Shown here one piece after another: positions 1-9,343 of a stretch of DNA of 49,291 nucleotides (the first letter of the stretch is position 1; the number at the start of each line of letters is the position of its first letter). The stretch comes from Candidatus Scalindua sediminis (lineage in GTDB: Bacteria; Planctomycetota; Brocadiia; Brocadiales; Scalinduaceae): positions 1-49,291 of the forward strand of contig VSDH01000020.1 in NCBI GenBank assembly GCA_008636105.1. The letters run 5' to 3'. Under the pieces are notes generated by a model. It saw only the letters and a program-made list of their open reading frames with translations, did not search any database and was not told where the DNA came from. Made by a program: the position numbers and the translations under genes.

Positions 1-77
1 AAACACCAGAACAATTTGAAAAAGAACAACTATTGTGTACTACAAAATTTGCTGCTTGATAAAAGGGGTGCAGTACA
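1..77 (+). mobile_element. 3' end of an IS3-family (IS150-like) insertion sequence, cut by the window edge
   Basis: The segment ends at 77 with a terminal inverted repeat. Read on the minus strand from 77 it begins TGTACTGCACCCCTTTTATC, which resembles from memory the TGTACTGCACCC end of IS150-subgroup elements. A transposase-like C-terminal tail ends just inside it (3-59). The left end, and so any target duplication, lies outside the window. CAGTACA recurs at 93-99, 22 bp after the copy at 71-77. The family assignment rests on about 12 terminal bases plus the short peptide tail. Confidence 0.5.
3..59 (+). CDS. Partial IS3-family transposase (OrfB), C-terminal 18 residues
   Basis: An open frame enters from the left edge and stops with TGA at 57-59. 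It encodes the tail TPEQFEKEQLLCTTKFAA. A Pro-Glu-Gln-Phe/Tyr tail following the last DDE-domain helix is common at the end of integrase-core (rve) transposases of the IS3 family. The stop codon is 18 bp from the presumed insertion-sequence end at 77, as expected for such elements. Too little is visible to judge whether the gene is intact. Confidence 0.4.
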   Translation, partial: TPEQFEKEQLLCTTKFAA

Positions 78-193
78 CTTGATATTCTTTTTCAGTACAT
101 TTTAGAAAAAAAGTGAGAAATCTGAAATAATGCGAAGATGGGACGAATTTACGATTTTGTTTTCACACAGTCTGGGGTTGAACCCGAGCCGTT

Positions 194-346
194 ATGGCTG
201 CTAAAAAAGAAGTAAAAGAAGAAGAAAAACAAATTAACCTGCCCTATATCCCATGCCTGGAGAGTAGAGAATATATAGAACTATGGTATACTCGACACAT
301 TGTCTCCAGCATGAATCCCTTCAATTATTATATCCAAGCCGAGTAG
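194..346 (+). CDS. Small hypothetical ORF (50 aa), doubtful
   Basis: ATG at 194 opens a 50-codon frame ending at TAG 344-346. The product begins MAAKKEVKEEEKQ, a charged Lys/Glu-rich N-terminus, and continues with an ordinary mixed sequence containing IPCLESREYIELW. There is no clear Shine-Dalgarno sequence and I recognise no family. It may be a decayed gene start next to the insertion sequence. It is the only notable frame in the 400 bp between the insertion sequence and gltD. Confidence 0.2.
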   Translation: MAAKKEVKEEEKQINLPYIPCLESREYIELWYTRHIVSSMNPFNYYIQAE

Positions 347-485
347 CCCGGTTGATAAAGGTTTTGGATTAGCATCCGTATTCATAAGTAGCTTGAAAAA
401 ATAATTTTATATTTTTCGATTGAGGCTTATGACTATTTCATAAATTATTTCTATTAAAAACATTTTTGGGTCATTGCTATTTACA

Positions 486-1919
486 TTACGGGGATCGCAT
501 GAGCCACTTATTAACAGCGATGGCTGCGTTTCGGCCTTCGTTAATGGCCCAGACAACTAAAGATTGTCCCCGTCTCATATCACCAGCAGCAAAAATACCT
601 TTAATGCTGGTCATATAGTTTTTGTCTGTTTTGACATTGCCTCGACCGTCTAATTCGACTTTCAATTCCTCAAGCATACCTTTTTTTACAGGGCCTAAGA
701 AGCCCATAGCGAGAATCACAAGGTCACATTCAACTTCAAATTCCGAACCCGGAATTTCTTCCATAGGCCTGCGGCCAGTTTGTGGGTCCTTAGGTCCAAA
801 CTCGAGACGAACAGCATGTAGCTTTTGCAATTTTCCGTTTTTGCCGCTTAAACGCTTAGTCATGATGCAAAAATCACACTCAACACCTTCTTCATGAGAG
901 GTAGATGTTCGTTCAATTAATGCCCATTGAGGCCAAGGGTTATCAGGGGTACGTTCTTTGGGTGGCTTGGGAAGAAGTTCAAATTGTTTCACCCAAATAG
1001 CTCCCTGGCGGTTAGCGGTTCCCACGCAATCTGCGCCTGTATCTCCACCTCCCAAAATAACAACTCTTTTATCTTTCGCCGTTACACTGATTTCGGGATT
1101 AATATCTTGGCCTTTATTTCTTCGATTTTGTTGTGGCAAATAGAACATTGCTTGATAAACCCCTTTAAGTTCTCCGCCCCGTATCGGCAAGTCTCTGGGT
1201 TCTTCGGCACCACCAGTTAAAACGATAGCATCATATTTGTTTTTTATTTCTTGTGTACTAATATTTTTACCGACATGCGTATTGGTCTTGAAAATTACCC
1301 CTTCATCTTCCATCAGTTTAACACGTCTTTGAACGATCCATTTCTCCAGTTTGAAACTAGGGATACCAAAAGTCAAAATCCCGCCGATATCTTCATTTTT
1401 TTCAAAGACAGTTACTGTATGACCTGCTTTATTCAATTGATCGGCACATGCGAGCCCGGAAGGACCCGAACCGATAATGGCAACTGTTTTACCAGTACGT
1501 TGAGACGGAGGTTGTGGCTTAAGCCACCCCATCTCATAGCCCTTTTCGACAATAGAGATTTCAATATTTTTTATTGCTACAGCCGGTCTATTTATGGCCA
1601 GGACACAAGAGTTTTCACAAAGAGCCGGACAAAGGCGACCTGTGAATTCCGGAAAGTTGTTAGTTTTTATCAAACGTTTTAAAGCTTCCTGCCATTGCCC
1701 TCTGTAAACAAGATCATTCCAATCGGGAATAATGCTGTCAATAGGGCAGCCGAACTGACAAAAAGGAGTTCCGCAATCCATACAACGAGCCCCTTGCATT
1801 CTTAATTCTTCTTCAGGAAGCAAACTGATAAATTCTTCCCAGTGTTGCTTGCGCAACTTTGCTGGCTCTTTATCATAATTTTTTCGGGGATATTTAATAA
1901 ATCCTTTAATCTCACCCAT
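486..1919 (-). CDS. gltD: Glutamate synthase (NADPH) small subunit
   Basis: Small, FAD-containing subunit of GOGAT. It takes electrons from NADPH and passes them through iron-sulfur clusters to the large subunit, which makes glutamate from 2-oxoglutarate and glutamine. The 477-aa length fits the family (about 470). The N-terminal Fe-S domain shows cysteine runs (CMDCGTPFCQFGCP and GRLCPALCENSC, about residues 46-106). The FAD-binding motif GSGPSGLACA is near 150 and the NAD(P)-binding motif GGGDTGADC near 292. A C-terminal AAGDMRRGQSLVVWAI closes the FAD site. The ATG at 1919 has AAGGA upstream. It lies 30 bp behind gltB on the same strand, so the two form an operon presumably served by the sigma-54 promoter upstream of gltB. 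It is a paralog of the 587-aa flavoprotein at 42944-44707. Confidence 0.96.
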   Translation of the reverse strand: MGEIKGFIKYPRKNYDKEPAKLRKQHWEEFISLLPEEELRMQGARCMDCGTPFCQFGCPIDSIIPDWNDLVYRGQWQEALKRLIKTNNFPEFTGRLCPALCENSCVLAINRPAVAIKNIEISIVEKGYEMGWLKPQPPSQRTGKTVAIIGSGPSGLACADQLNKAGHTVTVFEKNEDIGGILTFGIPSFKLEKWIVQRRVKLMEDEGVIFKTNTHVGKNISTQEIKNKYDAIVLTGGAEEPRDLPIRGGELKGVYQAMFYLPQQNRRNKGQDINPEISVTAKDKRVVILGGGDTGADCVGTANRQGAIWVKQFELLPKPPKERTPDNPWPQWALIERTSTSHEEGVECDFCIMTKRLSGKNGKLQKLHAVRLEFGPKDPQTGRRPMEEIPGSEFEVECDLVILAMGFLGPVKKGMLEELKVELDGRGNVKTDKNYMTSIKGIFAAGDMRRGQSLVVWAINEGRNAAIAVNKWLMRSP

Positions 1920-1949
1920 TCCATATCATCCTTTATATTTTAGAGTTTA

Positions 1950-4900
1950 TTAGCGTGAAACCACTTCTTCACGTTCTGTTGCTGCGTCTTCTTTCATCAT
2001 TTGCCCGAGAACATGACGATATTCCATAGGAAATACTTTTACAAATAAAGTAAGACATTCTTCCCAATTATCAAGTATGTATTTTGCTTTCTTGCTCCCG
2101 GTATATTTTAGGTGCTTCATAATCATCTCTTTGAGTTCGGCTATATCCTTCGAATCAATCACAATTTCAAGGTCCACCATGTCAAGGTTGCATCGTCCAT
2201 CGAGTGCACTTGTTGGGTCATAGACATAGGCAATACCACCGCTCATTCCCGCAGCAAAATTGACTCCTGTATCGCCAAGAATAACAATGCGTCCGCCTGT
2301 CATATATTCGCATCCATGGTCTCCTACACCTTCAACCACGGCATAGGCACCGCTGTTTCGGATGGCAAACCGTTCTCCGACACGGCCGTAGATATAGGCT
2401 TCACCAGAAGTTGCACCATAGAGAAGCACGTTTCCACAAATAAAATTTTCTGATGGGTCAAAACCGATTCTCGCAGGTGGCCTGACAATGATTTTTCCGC
2501 CACACAGACCTTTGCCAAGGTAATCGTTTGCTTCTCCTTCAAGGATCATCGTGATGCCGTGGGTGCAAAAAGCACCGAAACTTTGACCGGCGGCTCCTCT
2601 GAATGCGCATGTCACAGTATCTTCTTGTAGCCCTTGCCCGCCATAGCGCTTAGAAATTTCTCCTGAAAGCATTGCCCCAGTTGTTAAATTAACGTTTCTG
2701 ATAGGTAATTCGATTTTTACAGGTTTTCCTTTCTCAAGCGCATCTCTGGCACATTCTATAAGTTGTTTATCCAGAACTTCCTCCAGACCATAGTCATGTT
2801 TTTCTATACACCGCGTTGGAATATTCGGATTATCTGTCGCAGGCTGAAAGATTTTTGAAAAGTCCAATCCACTAGCCTTCCAGAAATCTATCGCTTCGTT
2901 CATTTTTAGGAGATTGCTTCTACCGATAAGGTCGTCCATTTTGCAAAAACCTAGCTGGGCCATGTATTCTCGGACTTCTTCTGCAATCATGTTAAAGAAA
3001 TTTATGACGTATTCTGGTTTGCCGGTGAACATTTTTCGCAGTTCACGATCTTGTGTCGCAACGCCAACAGGGCAGGTGTTTAGATGGCATTTTCTCGCCA
3101 TAACACAACCGCACACAACTAGCGGGGCAGTTGCAAAGCCGAATTCTTCGGCACCCAAAAGGGCTGCAATAATCACATCCCGCCCTGTTTTCATCTGTCC
3201 GTCTGCCTGAACACGGATTCGGCTTCTCAGGTTATTTAAAACAAGAGTCTGTTGAGTTTCTGCCAGCCCAAGCTCCCATGGTACGCCAGCGTGTTTAATT
3301 GATGATAAGGGAGAAGCTCCTGTTCCACCGTCATATCCACTGATAAGCACCATGTCGGCATTGGCCTTGGCAACACCTGCCGCAATCGTACCAACACCAA
3401 CTTCCGATACGAGTTTTACCGCAACACGAGCCTGTGGATTGACATTCCTTAAATCAAAGATTAGCTGTTTAATATCTTCTATAGAGTAAATATCATGATG
3501 TGGGGGTGGAGATATAAGGGTAACACCCGGGGTCGAATAACGTACCTTTGCAATTTCTGTATCGACTTTGTGTCCGGGTAATTGCCCTCCCTCGCCGGGT
3601 TTTGCACCTTGCGCTATCTTTATCTGTATTTCTCTGCAGTTGACCAAATATTCTGCTGTGACGCCAAAACGGCCGCTGGCAACTTGCTTGACGGCACTTG
3701 CGCGATTATCGCCATTGGGTAACGGCTTGTATCTGTCAGGATCCTCTCCTCCTTCACCGCTATTACTCTTGGCACCGAGTCGATTCATAGCGATTGCCAG
3801 TGTTTCGTGGGTTTCCCGGCTGATGGATCCAAAAGACATTGCAGATGTTGCAAAACGTTTGATTATTTCTGAGGCAGGTTCAACCTCTTCGATTGGAACA
3901 GGTTCTGTCTTCTTGAATTTAAACATGCCGCGCAAGGTGTAAATATTTTTTGTTTGATCGTTAATGAGTTTAGCATACTCTTTATAGAGTTTAGAATCGT
4001 TGTGCCTTGTTGCTATTTGCAGCTTGCTTATAGTCTCCGGGTTCCATAAGTGTCTTTCACCATCTGCACGATACGCGTAATCTCCTCCGCTATCTAATTC
4101 TGTCGGAGAGTTATGTTGGGGGTTGCTGTACGCGTATTCATATCGGGCATTGGCCTCAACAGCAATTTCGGCTAATCCGATTCCCTCAATTCTTGAAGAG
4201 GTTTTCGGAAAGTATTTTTCGATAATATCGCTAGATAATCCGACGGCTTCGAATACTTGTGCGTTTCTATAACTTCTTAACGTTGAAATGCCCATTTTCG
4301 ACATTATCTTAAGGAGTCCTTTACAGAGTGCATCCATATAGTTTCCTATGGCTTTTGTGACTCCGACATCCGAATCAAGAATATTTTTCAATGCCATATC
4401 GGCCGCGGTTTCGAATGCTAGGTAGGGATTGACAGCAGAGGCTCCAAAACCAAGAAGCAAAGCTATATGTTGGATTTCGCGTGCTTCACCTGTCTCAACA
4501 ATAATATCCGCACGTGTTCTCTTGTCCTTGCGAATGAGGTGATGGTTAACTGCCGAAGTTGCAAGTAAAGCAGGGATAGGTGCCAGCTGCTCTGGCAAGT
4601 TACGGTCGGACAGAATAATTATAGGACAACCATTGTCAACCGAGGCTTCGGCTGCACGACAGAGTTGGTCGAGGGATTCTTCTAGCTTATCCGCAGTTCC
4701 CCTGGCAGAAAATCCCATTTGTAAAGTTGTTGTCCAGAAGTCTTTTAAATCGAGATTACTTATTCTTTCAAGATCTTCGTTGGATATAATGGGATTTTGG
4801 AGTTTGATTAATCGACTGTTTTGGGGTATCTCAGAAAGGATATTTCCTTCGTTGCCTATGAATGTCATTAGTGACATGACAAGCTCTTCCCGGATAGGAT

Positions 4901-6518
4901 CGATTGCAGGGTTGGTGATTTGAGCAAAGATCTGTTTGAAATAGGAATAAAGCATTTGCGGCTTTTCAGAAAAAACTGCTAGAGGTGTATCTTTTCCCAT
5001 AGACCCTATTGGTTCGTATCCTTTTGAGGCCATTTGTCCGATGATTATTTTTAAGTCTTCCCGTGTATAACCAAAAAGTTTCTGACGAAAAGTTAAGTTG
5101 ACTATGTTCGGTGTAACAGGAGCCACGTCATTGAAAAATCCATGTAAGGTTATCTTGTTTTCATTTACCCAGCGGCGGTAAGGATGTCTCCTTGAATAAA
5201 ATGCCTTCACTTCAGTATTTTTCAGAACGCGTTTTTGTTCAAGGTCAACAAGGATCATTTCACCGGGACCCAAGGCACCTTTTTGGGCAACTTGTTCGGG
5301 GCTGAAATCCAAAACACCGGTTTCTGATGCAAGAACCATAAAGCCGTCTTTGGTGATAGTATAACGGCATGGCCGCAGACCATTGCGGTCCATACAGGCT
5401 CCGACCTTTGTCCCGTCCGTAAAAGTAACGGCTGCGGGCCCATCCCAGGGCTCCATTAGGCCCGCATGGTATTCGAAAAAACCTCTTAGATCAGGCCCGA
5501 TGGGATATTTTATTCCCCAGGCCTGTGGGATAAGCATCATCATAGCATGTGGTAAGTCTCGGCCACCGCAAGCCAGCAATTCAAGTGCATTGTCGAGGCA
5601 TGCAGAATCACTTCCTGATTCATCAATAATGGGTAGAATTTTTTTAATGTCATTACCGAATAAGTCAGTGGCAAGAAGCCATTCCCGTGATGACATGTGG
5701 TTTTTATTTCCACGGAGTGTGTTAATCTCCCCATTGTGGGCTAAATAACGAAACGGCTGTGCAAGTTTCCATGAGGGAAACGTATTGGTGCTGTATCTTT
5801 GATGAACAATTGCAATGGAACTAATAAGATCTTTCTGTTTTAAGTCAAGATAAAATTCAGCAACCTGAAGGGCCATAAACATCCCCTTATAGACGATAGT
5901 CCTTGCAGACATGCTTGGAATACAAAAGCGATCGCCAAGTGACATCGTACGTTCTATACGACGTTCGATTTGTTTACGAACGATGTATAGCTTGCGCTCC
6001 AATGCCAATATGTCATGTTGGGAAGCTCCAATGAAACACTGGGATATAACGGGTTGTGAGTTTCTTGCTACATCACCGAGGCAGGAGTCATTTACCGGGA
6101 CCTCACGCCAGCCTAGAAATTTAAGTCCTTCCTCAACAACGGTCTCTTCTATGATTTGCCTACATTTTTTTTTTGGTCTTTGTTCTTGGGGGAGAAAAAT
6201 CATACCAACGCCGTACTTGCCTGGCGAAGGGAGGGATATACCAATAGAAGTGCATTCGCTTGTTAAGAACGCATCCGGTATTTGGATAAGGATACCGGCA
6301 CCGTCTCCGGTCTTCGTATCACCGCCCGTTGCACCGCGGTGAAGCAGATTAACTATGACTTCGATTCCACGTTCAATGATTTCGTGTGATTTGGTGCCGT
6401 TAATATTAGCTACAAAACCAACGCCGCAACCATCATGCTCATATTTCGGATCGTACAACCCGGATCGTTTGGGATATCCTGCTAAATTAACATTGTTAAA
6501 ATTATTAATCTCAGGCAT
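1950..6518 (-). CDS. gltB: Glutamate synthase large subunit
   Basis: Large subunit of GOGAT (1522 aa, normal for bacterial GltB). The order is glutaminase (class II amidotransferase), central, FMN-binding synthase and GXGXG domains. The N-terminal nucleophile is Cys31 in HDGCGVGF, so a 30-residue propeptide is expected to be cleaved. The FMN/synthase domain carries KPGEGGQLPGHKV and GYDGGTGASPL, followed by the cysteines CGCVMARKCHLNTCPVG that bind the 3Fe-4S cluster. The C-terminus has the repeated glycines of the GXGXG beta-helix. The start at 6518 is weakly supported by AAGGAA about a dozen bases upstream. It is transcribed with gltD, and the sigma-54 promoter 62 bp upstream points to nitrogen- or signal-dependent control. 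Confidence 0.97.
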   Translation of the reverse strand: MPEINNFNNVNLAGYPKRSGLYDPKYEHDGCGVGFVANINGTKSHEIIERGIEVIVNLLHRGATGGDTKTGDGAGILIQIPDAFLTSECTSIGISLPSPGKYGVGMIFLPQEQRPKKKCRQIIEETVVEEGLKFLGWREVPVNDSCLGDVARNSQPVISQCFIGASQHDILALERKLYIVRKQIERRIERTMSLGDRFCIPSMSARTIVYKGMFMALQVAEFYLDLKQKDLISSIAIVHQRYSTNTFPSWKLAQPFRYLAHNGEINTLRGNKNHMSSREWLLATDLFGNDIKKILPIIDESGSDSACLDNALELLACGGRDLPHAMMMLIPQAWGIKYPIGPDLRGFFEYHAGLMEPWDGPAAVTFTDGTKVGACMDRNGLRPCRYTITKDGFMVLASETGVLDFSPEQVAQKGALGPGEMILVDLEQKRVLKNTEVKAFYSRRHPYRRWVNENKITLHGFFNDVAPVTPNIVNLTFRQKLFGYTREDLKIIIGQMASKGYEPIGSMGKDTPLAVFSEKPQMLYSYFKQIFAQITNPAIDPIREELVMSLMTFIGNEGNILSEIPQNSRLIKLQNPIISNEDLERISNLDLKDFWTTTLQMGFSARGTADKLEESLDQLCRAAEASVDNGCPIIILSDRNLPEQLAPIPALLATSAVNHHLIRKDKRTRADIIVETGEAREIQHIALLLGFGASAVNPYLAFETAADMALKNILDSDVGVTKAIGNYMDALCKGLLKIMSKMGISTLRSYRNAQVFEAVGLSSDIIEKYFPKTSSRIEGIGLAEIAVEANARYEYAYSNPQHNSPTELDSGGDYAYRADGERHLWNPETISKLQIATRHNDSKLYKEYAKLINDQTKNIYTLRGMFKFKKTEPVPIEEVEPASEIIKRFATSAMSFGSISRETHETLAIAMNRLGAKSNSGEGGEDPDRYKPLPNGDNRASAVKQVASGRFGVTAEYLVNCREIQIKIAQGAKPGEGGQLPGHKVDTEIAKVRYSTPGVTLISPPPHHDIYSIEDIKQLIFDLRNVNPQARVAVKLVSEVGVGTIAAGVAKANADMVLISGYDGGTGASPLSSIKHAGVPWELGLAETQQTLVLNNLRSRIRVQADGQMKTGRDVIIAALLGAEEFGFATAPLVVCGCVMARKCHLNTCPVGVATQDRELRKMFTGKPEYVINFFNMIAEEVREYMAQLGFCKMDDLIGRSNLLKMNEAIDFWKASGLDFSKIFQPATDNPNIPTRCIEKHDYGLEEVLDKQLIECARDALEKGKPVKIELPIRNVNLTTGAMLSGEISKRYGGQGLQEDTVTCAFRGAAGQSFGAFCTHGITMILEGEANDYLGKGLCGGKIIVRPPARIGFDPSENFICGNVLLYGATSGEAYIYGRVGERFAIRNSGAYAVVEGVGDHGCEYMTGGRIVILGDTGVNFAAGMSGGIAYVYDPTSALDGRCNLDMVDLEIVIDSKDIAELKEMIMKHLKYTGSKKAKYILDNWEECLTLFVKVFPMEYRHVLGQMMKEDAATEREEVVSR

Positions 6519-6579
6519 GTCTACTTTTTTCCTTTTTACTACAAATTATACAGCATTCATGTAATTTCTTGTTTAATAT

Positions 6580-6595
6580 AGCAAAATTGATGCCT
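6580..6595 (-). promoter_or_regulatory. Sigma-54 (RpoN) promoter for gltBD
   Basis: The minus strand reads AGGCATCAATTTTGCT. The invariant GG (6594-6593) and GC (6582-6581) are separated by exactly 10 bases, and both flanks (GGCA and TTGCT) match the TGGCAC-N5-TTGCA consensus. The -12 element is about 62 bp upstream of the gltB ATG. An NtrC-type activator is encoded at 10898-12274, though nothing shows that it is the one acting here. Confidence 0.6.
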
Positions 6596-6714
6596 ATAAA
6601 AAATTCTTACAAATATTAAGTCATCGTTAATACAGAAAGTTCATTTTGACAATACCTTACAGCCTTTCAACACAATCGCAGAACGATTCTCTCATCCTAC
6701 AATATCCAAATAAT

Positions 6715-6771
6715 GCGAAATAATTGCGCTGCAAGCCTTTAAAACCGCCTGGATATCCGCATATATTGCGC
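6715..6771. promoter_or_regulatory. Paired activator-site candidates upstream of the gltB sigma-54 promoter
   Basis: Two related 15-bp sites lie at 6715-6729 (GCGAAATAATTGCGC, dyad with 6 of 7 pairs matching) and 6757-6771 (CCGCATATATTGCGC). Both contain ATTGCGC followed by TG. Their centres are 42 bp apart, about four helical turns, and lie about 128 and 170 bp upstream of the -24 GG. This is the usual distance for enhancer-binding activators. Function is inferred from geometry only. Confidence 0.4.
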
Positions 6772-7116
6772 TGTTTAAATAGAAATGTGTTGAAGGAAGT
6801 CTTTTATTTCTTAGCACACATCTTTTTGGAAAGGTCCTTTTCCTACTATTTCCGGTATTTCATTATTTGCAAAAAAACCAATGCGTACTTCGACTGTAAA
6901 GCAACAATTTCTCTTGGTATTTTTTTAATTTTTATAGATTTTTAGAGCTTAATATTATAATTAACCAGTATGAAAACAAAACATTGTCATTAGAAATTCA
7001 GGCAATGATGTTAAAAAGTATAAATAGACAAATAATGGTGTAATTGTATAATATGAAATACTACAAAAAGAGAACAATATATTACAAGAAGAAAAACAAT
7101 CTAAAGAGGATATAAA

Positions 7117-9213
7117 ATGGATGTTACTAAAATTTTTGGGTCTAATGTATTTAATGAAGATGTTATGAAAAAAAGGTTGCCAAAGGATACCTATAAATTG
7201 CTCAAGAAGACTATTGATAAGGAAATTCCTTTGCCGGCAGAGGTTGCAGACGTAGTTGCAAATGCTATGAAAGATTGGGCAATTGAGAAAGGCGCTACTC
7301 ATTATACTCATTGGTTTCAACCATTGACCGGGAGTACGGCAGAAAAACATGACTCTTTTATTTCACCTAATGAGCAAGGTGGAGTAGTTATGGAATTTTC
7401 CGGAAAACAGCTTGTTAAGGGTGAACCTGATGCGTCAAGTCTTCCAAGCGGAGGACTTAGGGCCACATTTGAAGCACGCGGATATACGGCATGGGATTGC
7501 ACCTCCCCCGCATTTCTGAAAGAAGATAGGGCTGGAGATGTTACACTTTGTATTCCAACGGCATTTTGTTCATATACTGGTGAGGCATTGGATAAGAAAA
7601 CGCCATTATTACGTTCAATGGCTGCCGTTTCAAAACAGGCACTTCGAGTTCTACGCGCATTGGGAAATAAAACAGCTAAGAAAGTTACCTCAACCGTTGG
7701 TGCTGAACAGGAGTATTTTTTAGTAGATAAAAAATACTTTACAGAAAGATTAGATTTAATTGTTGCAGGGCGAACTCTTTTTGGTGCGCCGGCGCCGAAA
7801 GGGCAGGAGATGGAGGATCACTATTTTGGACAGATTAAAGACCGTGTTGCTGATTTTATGAAGGATTTAGACAAAGAATTATGGAAGATGGGGGTTGCTG
7901 CTACAACAAAGCATAATGAAGTAGCTCCATCACAATTTGAAATGGCACCACTCTTTACAACAACAAACATAGCAGCAGATCATAATCAGCTTGTTATGGA
8001 GACATTACAGAAAGTTGCTCTCAGACGTGATCTTGCCTGTCTTTTACATGAAAAACCGTATGTAGGGATAAATGGTTCTGGGAAACATACGAACTGGTCA
8101 TTGAGTACTGATGATGGTATGAATTTACTTGAACCCGGGAGCACACCGCATGAAAACGCACAGTTTTTACTTTTTATTAGTGCGCTTATTAAGGCTGTTG
8201 ATCGTCATGCCGATATATTGCGAAGGTCTGCGGCGAATTCAGGTAATGACCATCGACTTGGTGGGAATGAAGCGCCACCGGCAATTATTTCGATTTTTAT
8301 GGGTGAAGAATTGACAGAGATTTTGGAAGCTATTGCGAAGGGAAAGAAGGCAAAGTCAAAAGCTTCTACTTCTATTGAGATAGGAGTTGATACTTTGCCG
8401 CCGCTTCCAAAGGATAACTCTGACAGGAACCGAACATCGCCATTTGCTTTTACGGGCAATAAATTTGAGTTTCGGATGGTTGCTTCATCGGCTTCGATTT
8501 CGTCACCGTGTGTCGTTTTGAATACTATTGTTGCAGAAGCGCTTGATGAGATTGCGACACGGCTTGAGAAGGCACAGAATATCAATAAAGAGACAAAGGC
8601 CATTATAAAAGACACTATGAAAGAGCATGGGAGAATCATCTTTAATGGCAACAACTATTCGGATGAATGGGTGAAAGAAGCAGAGAAACGAGGGTTGCTA
8701 AATATTCATTCCACCGTAGAGGCGCTTAAGACTTTTACGGACAGAAAATCTGTTAATTTATTTAAAAAGTATAAAGTACTTTCAAAAGAAGAATTACATT
8801 CTCGGTATGAAATTTATCTTGATCAATATATAAAGCAGATTAACATTGAAGCAAAGACATCACTTGATATGGTGAAGAGTTTATATATCCCGGCAGTTAT
8901 ACCATTTATAAAAGAGCTTGCTGAGACGATCGAAAAGTTGGAAGTAGTGAGCGGGCCTGTGTATGTAGAAAAAGAATTGCTTGCAAGGGTTTCGGCCCTT
9001 TTAGAATCAGCATATCGCAAAACCGAGAAACTGGAGACTGAGCTGGAGAAAGCACATGAAATTGCTGATAGTTTTAAACGTGCTGCCGCATTTCGTGATA
9101 AAGTATTAGCGACAATGGAGGAATTACGCAAAGATATTGATACTCTGGAGACAATTGCTCCTCGGAAATTATGGCCTGTACCAACGTATGCTGATCTTTT
9201 GTATAAATTGTAG
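7117..9213 (+). CDS. glnN: Glutamine synthetase type III
   Basis: ATP-dependent ligation of ammonium to glutamate. At 698 aa it is far longer than GSI (about 470), and the sequence is of the GSIII type. The N-terminal GSIII domain has [19 protein letters not shown] near residue 109. The catalytic barrel carries [16 protein letters not shown] near 265 and [13 protein letters not shown] near 318. The family's C-terminal end [17 protein letters not shown] is intact. AGAGGA sits 7 bases before the ATG. The gene stands alone and divergent from gltBD, so the window encodes a complete GS/GOGAT cycle. There is no adenylylation-type GSI tail, so control must differ from that of enterobacterial GlnA. 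Confidence 0.96.
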   Translation: MDVTKIFGSNVFNEDVMKKRLPKDTYKLLKKTIDKEIPLPAEVADVVANAMKDWAIEKGATHYTHWFQPLTGSTAEKHDSFISPNEQGGVVMEFSGKQLVKGEPDASSLPSGGLRATFEARGYTAWDCTSPAFLKEDRAGDVTLCIPTAFCSYTGEALDKKTPLLRSMAAVSKQALRVLRALGNKTAKKVTSTVGAEQEYFLVDKKYFTERLDLIVAGRTLFGAPAPKGQEMEDHYFGQIKDRVADFMKDLDKELWKMGVAATTKHNEVAPSQFEMAPLFTTTNIAADHNQLVMETLQKVALRRDLACLLHEKPYVGINGSGKHTNWSLSTDDGMNLLEPGSTPHENAQFLLFISALIKAVDRHADILRRSAANSGNDHRLGGNEAPPAIISIFMGEELTEILEAIAKGKKAKSKASTSIEIGVDTLPPLPKDNSDRNRTSPFAFTGNKFEFRMVASSASISSPCVVLNTIVAEALDEIATRLEKAQNINKETKAIIKDTMKEHGRIIFNGNNYSDEWVKEAEKRGLLNIHSTVEALKTFTDRKSVNLFKKYKVLSKEELHSRYEIYLDQYIKQINIEAKTSLDMVKSLYIPAVIPFIKELAETIEKLEVVSGPVYVEKELLARVSALLESAYRKTEKLETELEKAHEIADSFKRAAAFRDKVLATMEELRKDIDTLETIAPRKLWPVPTYADLLYKL

Positions 9214-9343
9214 CGAAGGAGAATTCAGGCGTATAAAGGTTTTAATATGATTAATGATTATAATCCAAATGAAATGTAAATCGCATGAGAATAAAGTTCC
9301 TAATTGGATTGCAATTTTTGTTCAATATTGTACTTATGCCAAA

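Larger units (their letters stand above)
6519..7116. other. 598-bp divergent control region between gltB and glnN
   Basis: No convincing gene lies here. The 73-codon frame at 6724 begins at TTG, lacks a ribosome site and has no recognisable content. What the region does show is a sigma-54 promoter for gltB (6580-6595), two related dyads at 6715-6729 and 6757-6771, and the strong AGAGGA ribosome site of glnN. I could not find a GG-N10-GC element facing glnN, so glnN is probably read from a different type of promoter. Confidence 0.6.

Noticed and set aside
150-190. Sequence GGGGTTGAACCCG, tRNA T-arm-like
   Set aside because: No acceptor, anticodon or D-arm around it, and the loop lacks the TTCG core; not a tRNA.
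6724-6945. 73-codon frame in the gltB-glnN spacer
   Set aside because: TTG start, no ribosome site, hydrophobic low-complexity content, and it covers the candidate activator sites; likely a chance frame.
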